Positions 26,626-35,095 of a stretch of DNA of 64,000 nucleotides are shown here, piece by piece. The number at the start of each line of letters is the position of its first letter. The stretch's first letter is position 1. This DNA comes from Chloroflexota bacterium (GTDB lineage Bacteria; Chloroflexota; Dehalococcoidia; Tepidiformales; Tepidiformaceae). A program made the translations under genes and the position numbers. Under the pieces are notes generated by a model, which did no database searches, was not told the DNA's origin, and worked only from the letters and a program-made list of their open reading frames with translations. The stretch is from positions 62,001 to 126,000 of the forward strand of contig JAPPBY010000009.1 in the NCBI GenBank assembly GCA_026702615.1. Direction: 5' to 3'.

Positions 26626-27975
26626 ATGTCGATGACCCACCACGGAACCACCGAGGTTCCGACAGCGCCGGCGCAGTGCCCGGTCAATCACGAGGAGATC
26701 GACCTCTTTGCGGCAGGGTCGCAGGAGTGGTGGTTCGAGGCGTACCAGAGGCTCCAGGAAGAGTGTCCGGTGATTCGCCTGCCGGGCGAGGGCCGCGAGC
26801 CGGGGACGGACGCCTTCATCCTGACGCGGTACGAGGACATCGCGCGGGTCGCGCGTGACCGGAGTCTCGTGCTCGGCCGCGAAGACCAGGCCATGCAGGG
26901 GAACGGCAACAGCCCCCTGCAGGAGGAGATCTTCGAGGAGGCGGGCTTCGGCGACGCCTTCAACGCGCAGCAGGACCTGCGCTCGAGCGACGAGCAGGCG
27001 ATGCGCTACAAGCGCCTCGTGACCGACCCGTGGGTCGGGCCGGAGGGGGCGCAGCGCCACCAGAAGATGGCGGAGCGGGCCGCGCACGGGCTGATCGACA
27101 AGTGGATCGAGGACGGCGAGGTCGAGTTCGTCAAAGGGTTTGCGGCGGCGCTTCCCCAGATCGTGATCACCACCATCCTCGGGCTGCCGCTGGAAGACAT
27201 GCCAATGCTGCGGAAGATGGAGGAGGCGCAGGTGCGCCGCTTCGTCTACGGCAGGGGCGTGAACAGCACCATGAGCGACGAGGACGAGGTTGAGAACGCG
27301 CGCGAGCTCGTCGCCTTCAACGAGTACCTCTCGGAGCAGATCCAGGAGAAGCGCCGCAACCCCAAGGACGACATGATCTCCTATCTGACGCAGATCGAGT
27401 TCGAGGGGAAGAAGTTCAGCGACGGCGACATCACGAGCGTGGCCCTGCTGATGCACATCGGCGGGAACGAGACGACGCAGTACGCGCTCACGGCGGAGGC
27501 GATGCTGCTCGCGCAACACCCTGAGTTCGTCGAGGAGCTGCGCGCGGACCGGACCAAGGTTCGTTTCTTCGTGGAAGAGGCGCTGCGTCTCTACGCGCCG
27601 ACGCAGGGCCTGACGGCGCGAACGTCACGCGTCGACTTCGAGATGGGCGGGGTGCAGATTCCCGCCGGCTCGACGCTGCACCTGCGCTTCGGGGCGGGGA
27701 ACCGCGACCCGGAGCACTATCCGAACGCGGACCAGCTCGACCTGACGCGACCGCACGCGGGCCGGCACCTGACGTTTTCGCAGGGGCCGCGCTCCTGTCC
27801 GGGGGCGGGACTCTCGCGCATGGAGCAGAACGTGGCGGTCAACGCCCTGCTGGACCGGCTGGACACGATCGAGCTGAAGGACACGAACGACTTCCAGCAT
27901 CAGCCGGGGATCATGCTCGGGCTGTACCACCTCGACCTGGCGTTCACGAAGCGCCAGGCGGCGGTCACGGCGTAG
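26626..27975 (+). CDS. cytochrome P450
   Basis: 449 aa heme-thiolate monooxygenase. I start at ATG 26626, 6 nt after AGGAG; an in-frame GTG three bases earlier is possible. I-helix HIGGNETT, ExxR pair EALR in VEEALRLYAP, and heme loop FSQGPRSCPGAGL with the ligand Cys are all intact. The heme loop departs slightly from the usual F-G-x-G. It lies 7 nt before another P450, and the two probably form one operon. No redox partner is encoded nearby. Substrate unknown. Confidence 0.95.
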   Translation: MSMTHHGTTEVPTAPAQCPVNHEEIDLFAAGSQEWWFEAYQRLQEECPVIRLPGEGREPGTDAFILTRYEDIARVARDRSLVLGREDQAMQGNGNSPLQEEIFEEAGFGDAFNAQQDLRSSDEQAMRYKRLVTDPWVGPEGAQRHQKMAERAAHGLIDKWIEDGEVEFVKGFAAALPQIVITTILGLPLEDMPMLRKMEEAQVRRFVYGRGVNSTMSDEDEVENARELVAFNEYLSEQIQEKRRNPKDDMISYLTQIEFEGKKFSDGDITSVALLMHIGGNETTQYALTAEAMLLAQHPEFVEELRADRTKVRFFVEEALRLYAPTQGLTARTSRVDFEMGGVQIPAGSTLHLRFGAGNRDPEHYPNADQLDLTRPHAGRHLTFSQGPRSCPGAGLSRMEQNVAVNALLDRLDTIELKDTNDFQHQPGIMLGLYHLDLAFTKRQAAVTA

Positions 27976-27982
27976 CGCGAGG

Positions 27983-29131
27983 ATGGTCGACGGATACAAC
28001 CCGCTCTCGGACGAGGTCCGGGCCGAGCCGAGCGTCGCCTACCACCACCTCCTCGAAGAGGCGCCGGTGCACTTCTTCGAGCAGTTCGAGCCGCCGTTCT
28101 ATACGCTCTCGCGTTTCGCCGACGTGCAGGGCGCGCTGCTCGACATCGAGACGTACTCGAGCGAGTGGGGGCAGGGGCCGCGCCACAGTCCGCCGGGCGG
28201 GATGCTCTCGAACCCGCCCCAGCACACCTTCTACCGGGGCCTCGTGCAGCAGGCGTTCACGCCGCGGGCGATCGCCGAGTGGGCCGACCGCATCGTGGAG
28301 ATCTCGGAGGAGTTGCTCGACAAGAGGGCGGACGTCGGCAACTGGGACATGCACGACGACTACGCCTTCCCCCTGCCCGTGATCGTCATCGTGGAGATGC
28401 TTGGCGTACCCGGCGACGACCTGCAGAAGTTCAAGTACTGGTCCGACATCACCGTGGAAGCGATGGGCGCCGAGGATCCCACGCCCTGGGCAGCGGAGAT
28501 GGGTGAGCTGGCCGCCTACCTGCTGGACGTCATCCGCGAGCGGCGGGAGAACCCGCGCGACGACCTCATCAGCGAGCTCGTGACAGCCGAGCAGGACGGC
28601 AAGGGGCTGACCGACGAGGAGCTTCTCGGGGTCGTGAACCAGCTGTTCGTGGGCGGCAACGAGACAACGACGTCGCTCATCACGAACATGGTCTGGCGGC
28701 TGCTCCAGGACCGGCCGCTCTGGGAGCGGCTGGTGGCGGACCCGGGCCTGATCGACGCCGCGGTGGAGGAGAGCCTGCGTTTCGACCCGCCCGTCCTGGG
28801 CCTCTACCGGACCACGACGAAGGACGTCGATCTCGAGGGAGGAACGATCCCGAAGGATGCGAAGGTGATGATGCACTACGCCGCCGCGAATCGGGATCCC
28901 CAGGCATTCCCGTCGCCGGACGAGTTCTCGCTGGACCGCGAGCGAAACCGGCACCTGGGCTTCGGGCTGGGCGTGCACTTCTGCCTGGGAGCGCCGCTGG
29001 CGAGGCTGGAGGCCCGCGTCGCGCTGCGCACGCTGCTGCAGCGCTGCCCCGACCTGCAGCTCCTGGGGGATGGCGAACGCATCGCCCCCTTCTTCCTGTG
29101 GGGAAGGCGCCGGCTTCCGGTTTCGGGGTAG
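27983..29131 (+). CDS. cytochrome P450
   Basis: 382 aa, ATG 27983, 7 nt behind the previous P450. I-helix VGGNETTTS, ExxR in EESLRFDPP, and heme loop FGLGVHFCLGAPLAR are all intact. It is shorter than its neighbours mainly at the N-terminus and lies in the CYP107/CYP109-like bacterial range by appearance. Electron donors must come from elsewhere. The three MFS exporters follow on the same strand, but the first has its own promoter-like box. Confidence 0.95.
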   Translation: MVDGYNPLSDEVRAEPSVAYHHLLEEAPVHFFEQFEPPFYTLSRFADVQGALLDIETYSSEWGQGPRHSPPGGMLSNPPQHTFYRGLVQQAFTPRAIAEWADRIVEISEELLDKRADVGNWDMHDDYAFPLPVIVIVEMLGVPGDDLQKFKYWSDITVEAMGAEDPTPWAAEMGELAAYLLDVIRERRENPRDDLISELVTAEQDGKGLTDEELLGVVNQLFVGGNETTTSLITNMVWRLLQDRPLWERLVADPGLIDAAVEESLRFDPPVLGLYRTTTKDVDLEGGTIPKDAKVMMHYAAANRDPQAFPSPDEFSLDRERNRHLGFGLGVHFCLGAPLARLEARVALRTLLQRCPDLQLLGDGERIAPFFLWGRRRLPVSG

Positions 29132-29148
29132 CCACCCCCGCAGCCCTG

Positions 29149-29163
29149 TAGCATCGCCCGGAC
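29149..29163 (+). promoter_or_regulatory. leaderless-type start box of MFS gene 1
   Basis: TAGCAT (29149-29154), then 9 nt, then the GTG start at 29164. The block CTGTAGCATCGCCCG is repeated before all three MFS genes with identical spacing. No Shine-Dalgarno is present, so this is a likely -10 box for a leaderless message. Confidence 0.5.
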
Positions 29164-30501
29164 GTGGGAGCGCACTCGGATAGCCCGGGGCAACCCGGTC
29201 ACGGGGAGCCCACCCCTTCGACATTCAGCACCTTCCGCTCGAAGCCGTTCACGCTCCTGTGGGCGAACACGATCGTGTTCGCCGTCTCCCAGTCGATCCA
29301 GCAGTTCACGCTGGTGTGGCTGGGGCTCGAGATCGGCGAGGACGGGGTAGAGCTGTGGTCCGGGCTGACAGTCGGCTCCGGAACGGCCGTGGGGTTGATC
29401 GTCTTCGCGCTGGGGGTGCCGGTCCTCTTCTTCGGGCTGTATGCCGGCATCCTGACCGACCGGCTCGACCGACGGCTGCTGCTCTTCGGGAGCCAGGTGG
29501 CCGGCATCGTCATCACGGCTGGAGCAGCGGCGCTGGTGGCACTGGACACGCTCAACTTCTGGGGCATCTTCGGGCTCGCGGCCATGCTCGGCTTGATTGT
29601 CGCCTTCGGCATGCCGGTACGGCTGGCGATCGTGCCCTCGCTGGTGCGTCCCGAGCGCGTACTCAATGCGGTGACGCTCATGAACGTGGGGCAGCAGGTT
29701 GCCCTCGGCGGCGCGGCGGTCAGCGGCGCGATCATCAGCGTGGGGGGTACGGAGGCGGCGTTCGCCGCTCAGTCGGGATTGCTCGCGCTGGGGCTGATCG
29801 CGCTCATCCCGCTGCGGGTGCCGGTGGTGCGCACAGGCGTCCAGCGCAGCGTGCGGGAAGACCTGCGCGAGGGGTTTGCGTTCGTCGTCCAGCACGCGGG
29901 AATCCGCTCGCTGATGATCGTGCTGCTGGCAACGGCGCTGGTGATGGCGGGCGCCTTCCAGGCGTTGCTTCCGAAGATCGCGGTCGACCACCTGGGGGCG
30001 GGACCGTTCAAGGCTTCGGCGCTCCTGACGGTGATGCTCGGTGGCAACCTGATCACATCGCTGGTGCTCGCTTCCTTCCAGCGCGTGGATAGGGCGGGGC
30101 TCTTCTTCCTCGTGACGCTGGTGATCGGCGGGATCCTGAACGTCAGTGTGGGGCTGGCACCCTGGTACACGATCGCCCTCGTGATCATGTTCCTCAACGG
30201 GCTGGACGCGGGTGTCTTCGTGAACCTGAACATGGCGCTGATCCAGGCGCACACGCCGAACGCGATCATGGGGCGGGTGATGAGCATCTACCAGATGTGC
30301 ATGGCGGGCGGCATGCCGCTGGGTGCGCTGATTGCGGGCCTGATGGCGGACAGCGTCGGCACGCGCGAGTGGTTTGCCATCTGCGGCGCCATGCTGATCC
30401 TGCTTGGCCTCGGGATGATCGCCACGCAGCCGGCGCTGCGGCGGATGAGCTCGGCTCCCGACCCGGTGCCGGAGCCGGCCGGCGCCCCCGCCGGAGGCTA
30501 G
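29164..30501 (+). CDS. MFS transporter, EntS-like (DHA3/MFS_3), copy 1
   Basis: 12-helix exporter of the major facilitator superfamily, 445 aa. The loop-2 motif GLYAGILTDRLDRRLLL is seen, then AFGMPVRLAIVPSLVRPERV and the C-half motif NAIMGRVMSIYQMCMAG. The type resembles the enterobactin exporter EntS and macrolide exporters. Starts at GTG 29164 with no ribosome site. It is the first of three tandem paralogues. Downstream of two P450 genes, it may export their products or the toxic substrates, which is inference only. Confidence 0.92.
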   Translation: MGAHSDSPGQPGHGEPTPSTFSTFRSKPFTLLWANTIVFAVSQSIQQFTLVWLGLEIGEDGVELWSGLTVGSGTAVGLIVFALGVPVLFFGLYAGILTDRLDRRLLLFGSQVAGIVITAGAAALVALDTLNFWGIFGLAAMLGLIVAFGMPVRLAIVPSLVRPERVLNAVTLMNVGQQVALGGAAVSGAIISVGGTEAAFAAQSGLLALGLIALIPLRVPVVRTGVQRSVREDLREGFAFVVQHAGIRSLMIVLLATALVMAGAFQALLPKIAVDHLGAGPFKASALLTVMLGGNLITSLVLASFQRVDRAGLFFLVTLVIGGILNVSVGLAPWYTIALVIMFLNGLDAGVFVNLNMALIQAHTPNAIMGRVMSIYQMCMAGGMPLGALIAGLMADSVGTREWFAICGAMLILLGLGMIATQPALRRMSSAPDPVPEPAGAPAGG

Positions 30502-30553
30502 CCCGCGGAGCCGGCGAGTCGAGGGTCTCGGGGTAGGTACACCGGCAGCCCTG

Positions 30554-30568
30554 TAGCATCGCCCGAAC
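30554..30568 (+). promoter_or_regulatory. leaderless-type start box of MFS gene 2
   Basis: TAGCAT (30554-30559), then 9 nt, then GTG 30569. It lies in the same conserved block as the boxes of copies 1 and 3. Confidence 0.5.
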
Positions 30569-31927
30569 GTGGCAACCCTTTCGGAGTCGAAAACGGGGCC
30601 GGTCGAGGTATCGAGCGAGGGCGGGCGTGGCCTGTCGCGCTCCACGTTTGCCGTGTTCCGGCACAGGCCGTTCGCCCTGCTGTGGGGGAACACGATCACG
30701 TTCGCCCTCTCGCAGTCGATCCAGATGTTTACGTTCGCGTGGCTGGCGCTCGACATCGCCGGCGACGAGGGCGTGGAGCTCTGGGCCGGCTTTACGGCAC
30801 AGTCGGGCACAGTGGTGGGCCTCGTCATCGCCGCGCTGGGCCTGCCCGTCCTCTTCTTCGGTCTGTACGCCGGCATCCTCACCGATCGCATGGACCGGCG
30901 CCTGCTGCTCTTCGGCACCCAGATAGGCGGAATTGCGCTTGCGGCCGGCGCGGCGACCCTCGTGGCCCTGGGATCCCTGAACATCTGGGGGATCTTCGGC
31001 CTGGCGTTCGTGCTGGGGTGCACCACGGCCTTCGGGATGCCGGTGCGGCAGGCGATCGTGCCCTCGCTGGTCTCCCCCGAACGGGTCCTCAACGCCGTCA
31101 CCCTGATGAACGTCAGCGCGCAGGTAGCGCAGGCGGGGGCGGCGGTCAGCGGGGCCGTCATCGCGTTTGGGGGGATCGAAGCGGCATTCGCGGCGCAGGC
31201 AATACTCCTGACCGTGGGGCTGTTCGCTTTGATCCCGATTCGCGTCCCCAACGTCAGGGGCGGCACACCGCGACGGATAGGGGAAGATCTTCGGGAGGGC
31301 CTGTCCTTCGTGATCCACCACCCGGGCATCCGCACGCTCATGATCGTACTGCTCGCAACGGCCCTCGCGATGGCGGGCACGTTCCAGGCGCTCCTTCCCA
31401 AGATCGCGCTTGACGAACTGGACGCGGGACCGTTCAAGGCCTCGATGCTCTTCACCATCATGCTGTTCGGCACGCTGATCACGTCGGTCGTGCTGGCCTC
31501 GTTCCGGCGGGTCGACCGGGCAGGGTTCTATTTCCTCTGCACGCTTGTGGCGGGCGGGGTGCTGAACGTCGCGCTGGGCCTCGCGCCCTGGTATTACATG
31601 GCCCTGCTGATCATGTTCATCACCGGCTTCAACGCCGGGATCTTCATCAACCTGAACATGGCCCTTGTCCAGGCCCACACGCCGAACGCGATCATGGGGC
31701 GGGTGATGAGCATCTACCAGATGTGCATGGCGGGAGCGATGCCGATTGGCGCCCTGGTCGCGGGACCGATGGCGGACGTGGTGGGGGCGCGGGAGTGGTT
31801 TGCCATCGGCGGCGCGCTGCTGTTTGTGCTTGGCGTCGTCGTGATCGCGACGCAGCCGGCCCTGAGGCGGATGAGCTCGGCGCCCGACCCGGCGGCCACG
31901 GCAGCGGCCGCTGCGGCGGGGAGCTAG
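30569..31927 (+). CDS. MFS transporter, EntS-like, copy 2
   Basis: 452 aa, GTG start at 30569 without a ribosome site. Same architecture as copy 1: GLYAGILTDRMDRRLLLFG, FGMPVRQAIVPSLVSPERV, and NAIMGRVMSIYQMCMAGAMP. The C-terminal RRMSSAPDP tail is shared by all three copies. The extra residues over copy 1 are N-terminal, before STFAVFRHRPFALLWGN. Tandem duplication is clear; ligand differences cannot be read by eye. Confidence 0.92.
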   Translation: MATLSESKTGPVEVSSEGGRGLSRSTFAVFRHRPFALLWGNTITFALSQSIQMFTFAWLALDIAGDEGVELWAGFTAQSGTVVGLVIAALGLPVLFFGLYAGILTDRMDRRLLLFGTQIGGIALAAGAATLVALGSLNIWGIFGLAFVLGCTTAFGMPVRQAIVPSLVSPERVLNAVTLMNVSAQVAQAGAAVSGAVIAFGGIEAAFAAQAILLTVGLFALIPIRVPNVRGGTPRRIGEDLREGLSFVIHHPGIRTLMIVLLATALAMAGTFQALLPKIALDELDAGPFKASMLFTIMLFGTLITSVVLASFRRVDRAGFYFLCTLVAGGVLNVALGLAPWYYMALLIMFITGFNAGIFINLNMALVQAHTPNAIMGRVMSIYQMCMAGAMPIGALVAGPMADVVGAREWFAIGGALLFVLGVVVIATQPALRRMSSAPDPAATAAAAAAGS

Positions 31928-31971
31928 CATCGAGGGCCGGCAGATCAACGGTGGCGCAGCGACGGGCGCTG

Positions 31972-31986
31972 TAGCATCGCCGGTAC
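31972..31986 (+). promoter_or_regulatory. leaderless-type start box of MFS gene 3
   Basis: TAGCAT (31972-31977), then 9 nt, then GTG 31987. Third instance of the conserved start block. Confidence 0.5.
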
Positions 31987-33339
31987 GTGGGTTCTGTCTC
32001 CGACACAGCCGCGGATCCGGTAGCGGTTGAGCACGAGAGCCGCGGGCTCTCGCACTCGACGTTCGCTGCGTTCCGCTCGAAGCCGTTCACGTTGCTGTGG
32101 GCGAACACGATCACGTTCGCGCTCTCGCAGTCGATCCAGCAGTTCACGTTCGCCTGGCTCGCGATCGAAATCGGGGAAGGCGGCGCCCAGCTCTGGTCCG
32201 GGTTCACGGTGGGAGAGGGGACCCTGCTCGGGCTCGTCATCGCGGCCCTGGGGCTGCCCATCCTCCTCTTCGGGCTCTACGCAGGCATCCTCGCGGACCG
32301 GCTGGACCGGCGGTTGCTGCTCTTCGGGAGCCAGGGGGCGGGCATCGCGATCACGGCGGGGGCAGCCACGCTCGTGGCGATGGGCTCCCTGAACATCTGG
32401 GGCGTCCTCGGGCTGGCGTTCGTGCTCGGCTCCGCGGTGGCCTTCGGAATGCCCGTACGCCAGGCGATCGTGCCGTCGCTCGTGCCTCCCGAACGCGTCC
32501 TGAACGCGGTGACCCTCATGAACGTGGGAGCGCAGGTCGCGACAGGCGGCGCCGTGATCAGCGGCGCGGTCATTGAACTCGGCGGTATCTCCGCGGCCTT
32601 TGCGGCGCAGGCAGGGCTGCTGACGCTGGGGTTGCTCGCGCTCATCCCCCTGCGCGTCCCCAATGTGCGAGCGGGCATCTCCCGACGAATGAGCGAAGAC
32701 CTGCGCGAGGGGTTCACCTTCGTGGTCCACCACGCAGGTATTCGCTCACTCATGATCGCCCTGCTGGCGACGGCACTGGTGATTGGAGGAGCGTTCCAGG
32801 CGCTGCTCCCGAAGATCGCCGTCGACGACCTGGACGCAGGCCCCTTCCAGGCTTCGATGCTGTTCACCGTGATGCTAGGTGGGACGCTGATCACGTCCCT
32901 CGTCCTCGCCTCGTTCCGGCGGGTAGACCGCGCCGGCTTCTACTTCCTCATGACGCTGGTGGTCGGGGGCTTCCTGAACATCGGCCTGGGGGTGGCGCCG
33001 TGGTACACCCTGGCCCTCGTCATCATGTTCATCACGGGGTGGAACGCGGGCTTCTTCACGAACTTGAACATGGCGCTCGTTCAGGCGCACACGCCGAACG
33101 CGATCATGGGGCGGGTGATGAGCATCTATCAGATCTGCATGGCCGGGGCGATGCCCCTGGGCGCGCTTGTCGCCGGCCTGATGGCGGACGTGGTGGGAGC
33201 GCAGGAGTGGTATGCCATCTGCGGCGTGGGGCTGCTGGTGCTGGGCCTCGTCATGGTCGCCACGCAAACGGACCTGCGCCGCATGAGCTCGGCGCCGGAC
33301 CCGGAACGGGATGCAGTAGCAAGCGCCGCCGGCGGCTAA
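31987..33339 (+). CDS. MFS transporter, EntS-like, copy 3
   Basis: 450 aa, GTG start. Shares GLYAGILADRLDRRLLLFG, FGMPVRQAIVPSLVPPERV and NAIMGRVMSIYQICMAGAMP with copies 1 and 2, and looks closer to copy 2 in the first half. It ends 45 nt before a convergent small gene. All three are full length with no visible lesion, so they are likely functional and retained by selection. Confidence 0.92.
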   Translation: MGSVSDTAADPVAVEHESRGLSHSTFAAFRSKPFTLLWANTITFALSQSIQQFTFAWLAIEIGEGGAQLWSGFTVGEGTLLGLVIAALGLPILLFGLYAGILADRLDRRLLLFGSQGAGIAITAGAATLVAMGSLNIWGVLGLAFVLGSAVAFGMPVRQAIVPSLVPPERVLNAVTLMNVGAQVATGGAVISGAVIELGGISAAFAAQAGLLTLGLLALIPLRVPNVRAGISRRMSEDLREGFTFVVHHAGIRSLMIALLATALVIGGAFQALLPKIAVDDLDAGPFQASMLFTVMLGGTLITSLVLASFRRVDRAGFYFLMTLVVGGFLNIGLGVAPWYTLALVIMFITGWNAGFFTNLNMALVQAHTPNAIMGRVMSIYQICMAGAMPLGALVAGLMADVVGAQEWYAICGVGLLVLGLVMVATQTDLRRMSSAPDPERDAVASAAGG

Positions 33340-33384
33340 CCGCCGAACGCGTTGGTTCTTGCAGGACCGCTGGAGCCCTCCGGG

Positions 33385-33639
33385 CTACGAAACGACGAAA
33401 TACACCGACCCGTCGCGGACCCAGGTGTCCGCGCTCTTGCCGACGCGCTTGGCCGCACGAGAGATGCGGAGGGCGAGTCCACGAGTCGTCTCGCCCTCTT
33501 CAGGAGTGAGCTTTCCCGCCTCATCGGACTTCACCGAATTAACGTAGTCCTCGTACTGCCGCATTCGAGCAGTAAGCCGTCCCGTCTGTTTCATTGGACC
33601 GGGGGCAGCGGACGCCTTCACCGTTGAGAACTTCACCAT
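33385..33639 (-). CDS. small conserved hypothetical protein, 84 aa
   Basis: 84 aa from ATG 33639, with CAGGAG 9 nt upstream. Basic and largely helical: KQTGRLTARMRQYEDYVN, then LTPEEGETTRGLALRISRAA and KRVGKSADTWVRDGSVYF. The close resembles a helix-turn-helix-like end followed by a strand. No named domain is recognised. The codon use is ordinary for the genome. It is convergent with MFS copy 3 and divergent from the DUF3500 gene. A 263-nt gap (33640-33902) separates it from the latter; this gap is visibly less GC-rich, and I see no gene in it. Confidence 0.65.
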   Translation of the reverse strand: MVKFSTVKASAAPGPMKQTGRLTARMRQYEDYVNSVKSDEAGKLTPEEGETTRGLALRISRAAKRVGKSADTWVRDGSVYFVVS

Positions 33640-33902
33640 TGCCGGAATCTCCTGAGAATTGTGCATTCCAGAGTAACAGCAAGGGTTGAGAAGTTCACAC
33701 TCCAAGGCGGTTAACCAGGCGAACTCTATTGCCCGACGAGAGCGCGACGACAACGCTCAAACAAGAACCGTCACTTCAACCTCCGTGCGTGTACAACAGG
33801 GAGCCTGGAGAGCGCCGATCGAGACACCCCGGGGCGCTCAGTTCTCCAGTGCTTCACGCGGCCCTTCCCGAGCCGTAGGCTGCGCGGCGATCGGAGGTCA
33901 CG

Positions 33903-35030
33903 ATGAGCGTCGCCGCGAAGGATGTCGTTGCACGAATGGCGGAGGCGGCCAGCGACTGGCTCGACTCGCTGCCGGAGGAGCTGCGGTCCGCGGCCAACCC
34001 ACCATTTGCCGACCCGCGCCGGGAGGTCTGGTACTACACGCCCACGAATCACGAGGGCGTGCCGATGGCCGACCTGACCATGCGGCAGGTGCAGCTCGCG
34101 CACCGGCTGCTGGCCTCGGGCCTGAGCCTGCCGGCCTACCGGCGAGCGACGGTGATCATGAACCTGGAGGCCTGGCAGGACGCGCTCGGCGGTTGGCGCA
34201 TCCCACGAGGGTCCATGCGGGGCACGATGCACGGCTCGGATCCGGCGATGTACTTCGCGATGGTCTACGGGGAGCCCGGCAGCGACGCCTGGGGGTGGCG
34301 CTTCGGGGGGCACCACGTCTCGGTGCACAACACGATCGTGAACGGCGAAATCGTGTCGGTGACGCCGACGTTCTTCGGTGCGAACCCGCACGAAGCGGAC
34401 CTGAGCGACTACCAGACGCTGCGCCCCGTCGCGGGCGAGGAGGACATCGCGCGCGAGCTCGTGCACAGCCTCGACACGGAACAGCGTTCGGTCGCGATCA
34501 TCTCGAAGGCGGCGCCGTTCGACATCGTCCAGTCGAACCGCTCCCATGTTGAAGACGGAGCACAGCCCGAGTGGATCTCGATGGTGTTCAACGGGTTGCC
34601 CGACCAGGGGACGGCCGATCGCCTGACGATCATGCAGGACGATCTCGACACCCGGCAGGCGATGACGGACGCCGACCGCGAGGCGGCACGCTACTCGCTG
34701 ACGCCCAAGGGGCTGGCGGCGGCGGGTATGTCGCAGGCGCAGCTCACGATCCTCGAAGCGCTTCTGCGGGAGTACACGCAGCGGCTTCCCGAGCCCATGG
34801 CGGCAGCAGAACACGAGCGCCTCATGAGCATCCTCCCGGACCTGCACTTCGCCTGGGCGGGGGGAATCGAGCGGAAGCAGCCGCACTACTACCGTCTGCA
34901 GGGACCACGCGTGCTGATCGAGTACGACTGCGTCCAGAACAACGCCAACCACAGCCACACGGTCTGGCGCGATCCCGAGGGCGACTTCGGGCGTGACCTG
35001 CTGGCGGAGCACTACGCGGCGGCGCACTGA
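33903..35030 (+). CDS. DUF3500 domain protein
   Basis: 375 aa, ATG 33903 with CGGAGG upstream. DUF3500 blocks are visible: WGWRFGGHHVSVHNTIVNG, TPTFFGANPHEA, and the C-terminal HYYRLQGPRVLIEYDCVQNN ending in NHSHTVWRDPEGDFGRDLL. The family is widespread and of unknown biochemical function, often near catabolic genes; conserved His residues in GGHH and NHSH suggest metal binding, which is inference. A TAGGCT box 17 nt after TTCACG may be its promoter. Confidence 0.88.
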   Translation: MSVAAKDVVARMAEAASDWLDSLPEELRSAANPPFADPRREVWYYTPTNHEGVPMADLTMRQVQLAHRLLASGLSLPAYRRATVIMNLEAWQDALGGWRIPRGSMRGTMHGSDPAMYFAMVYGEPGSDAWGWRFGGHHVSVHNTIVNGEIVSVTPTFFGANPHEADLSDYQTLRPVAGEEDIARELVHSLDTEQRSVAIISKAAPFDIVQSNRSHVEDGAQPEWISMVFNGLPDQGTADRLTIMQDDLDTRQAMTDADREAARYSLTPKGLAAAGMSQAQLTILEALLREYTQRLPEPMAAAEHERLMSILPDLHFAWAGGIERKQPHYYRLQGPRVLIEYDCVQNNANHSHTVWRDPEGDFGRDLLAEHYAAAH

Positions 35031-35095
35031 CTAGTGGCTGGTGAACGGTGGTCGGTCCCCACCGCCCCACCCGAACGACACACAAGGAGAACCCC

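Noticed and set aside
28876-31482. 868-codon open frame on the minus strand
   Set aside because: Antisense to a P450 and two MFS genes; low-complexity R/H/S-rich translation with no recognisable motif.
29164-33339. The MFS triplet as a mobile or composite element
   Set aside because: No transposase, terminal inverted repeats or target duplications were seen; simple tandem gene duplication explains it.
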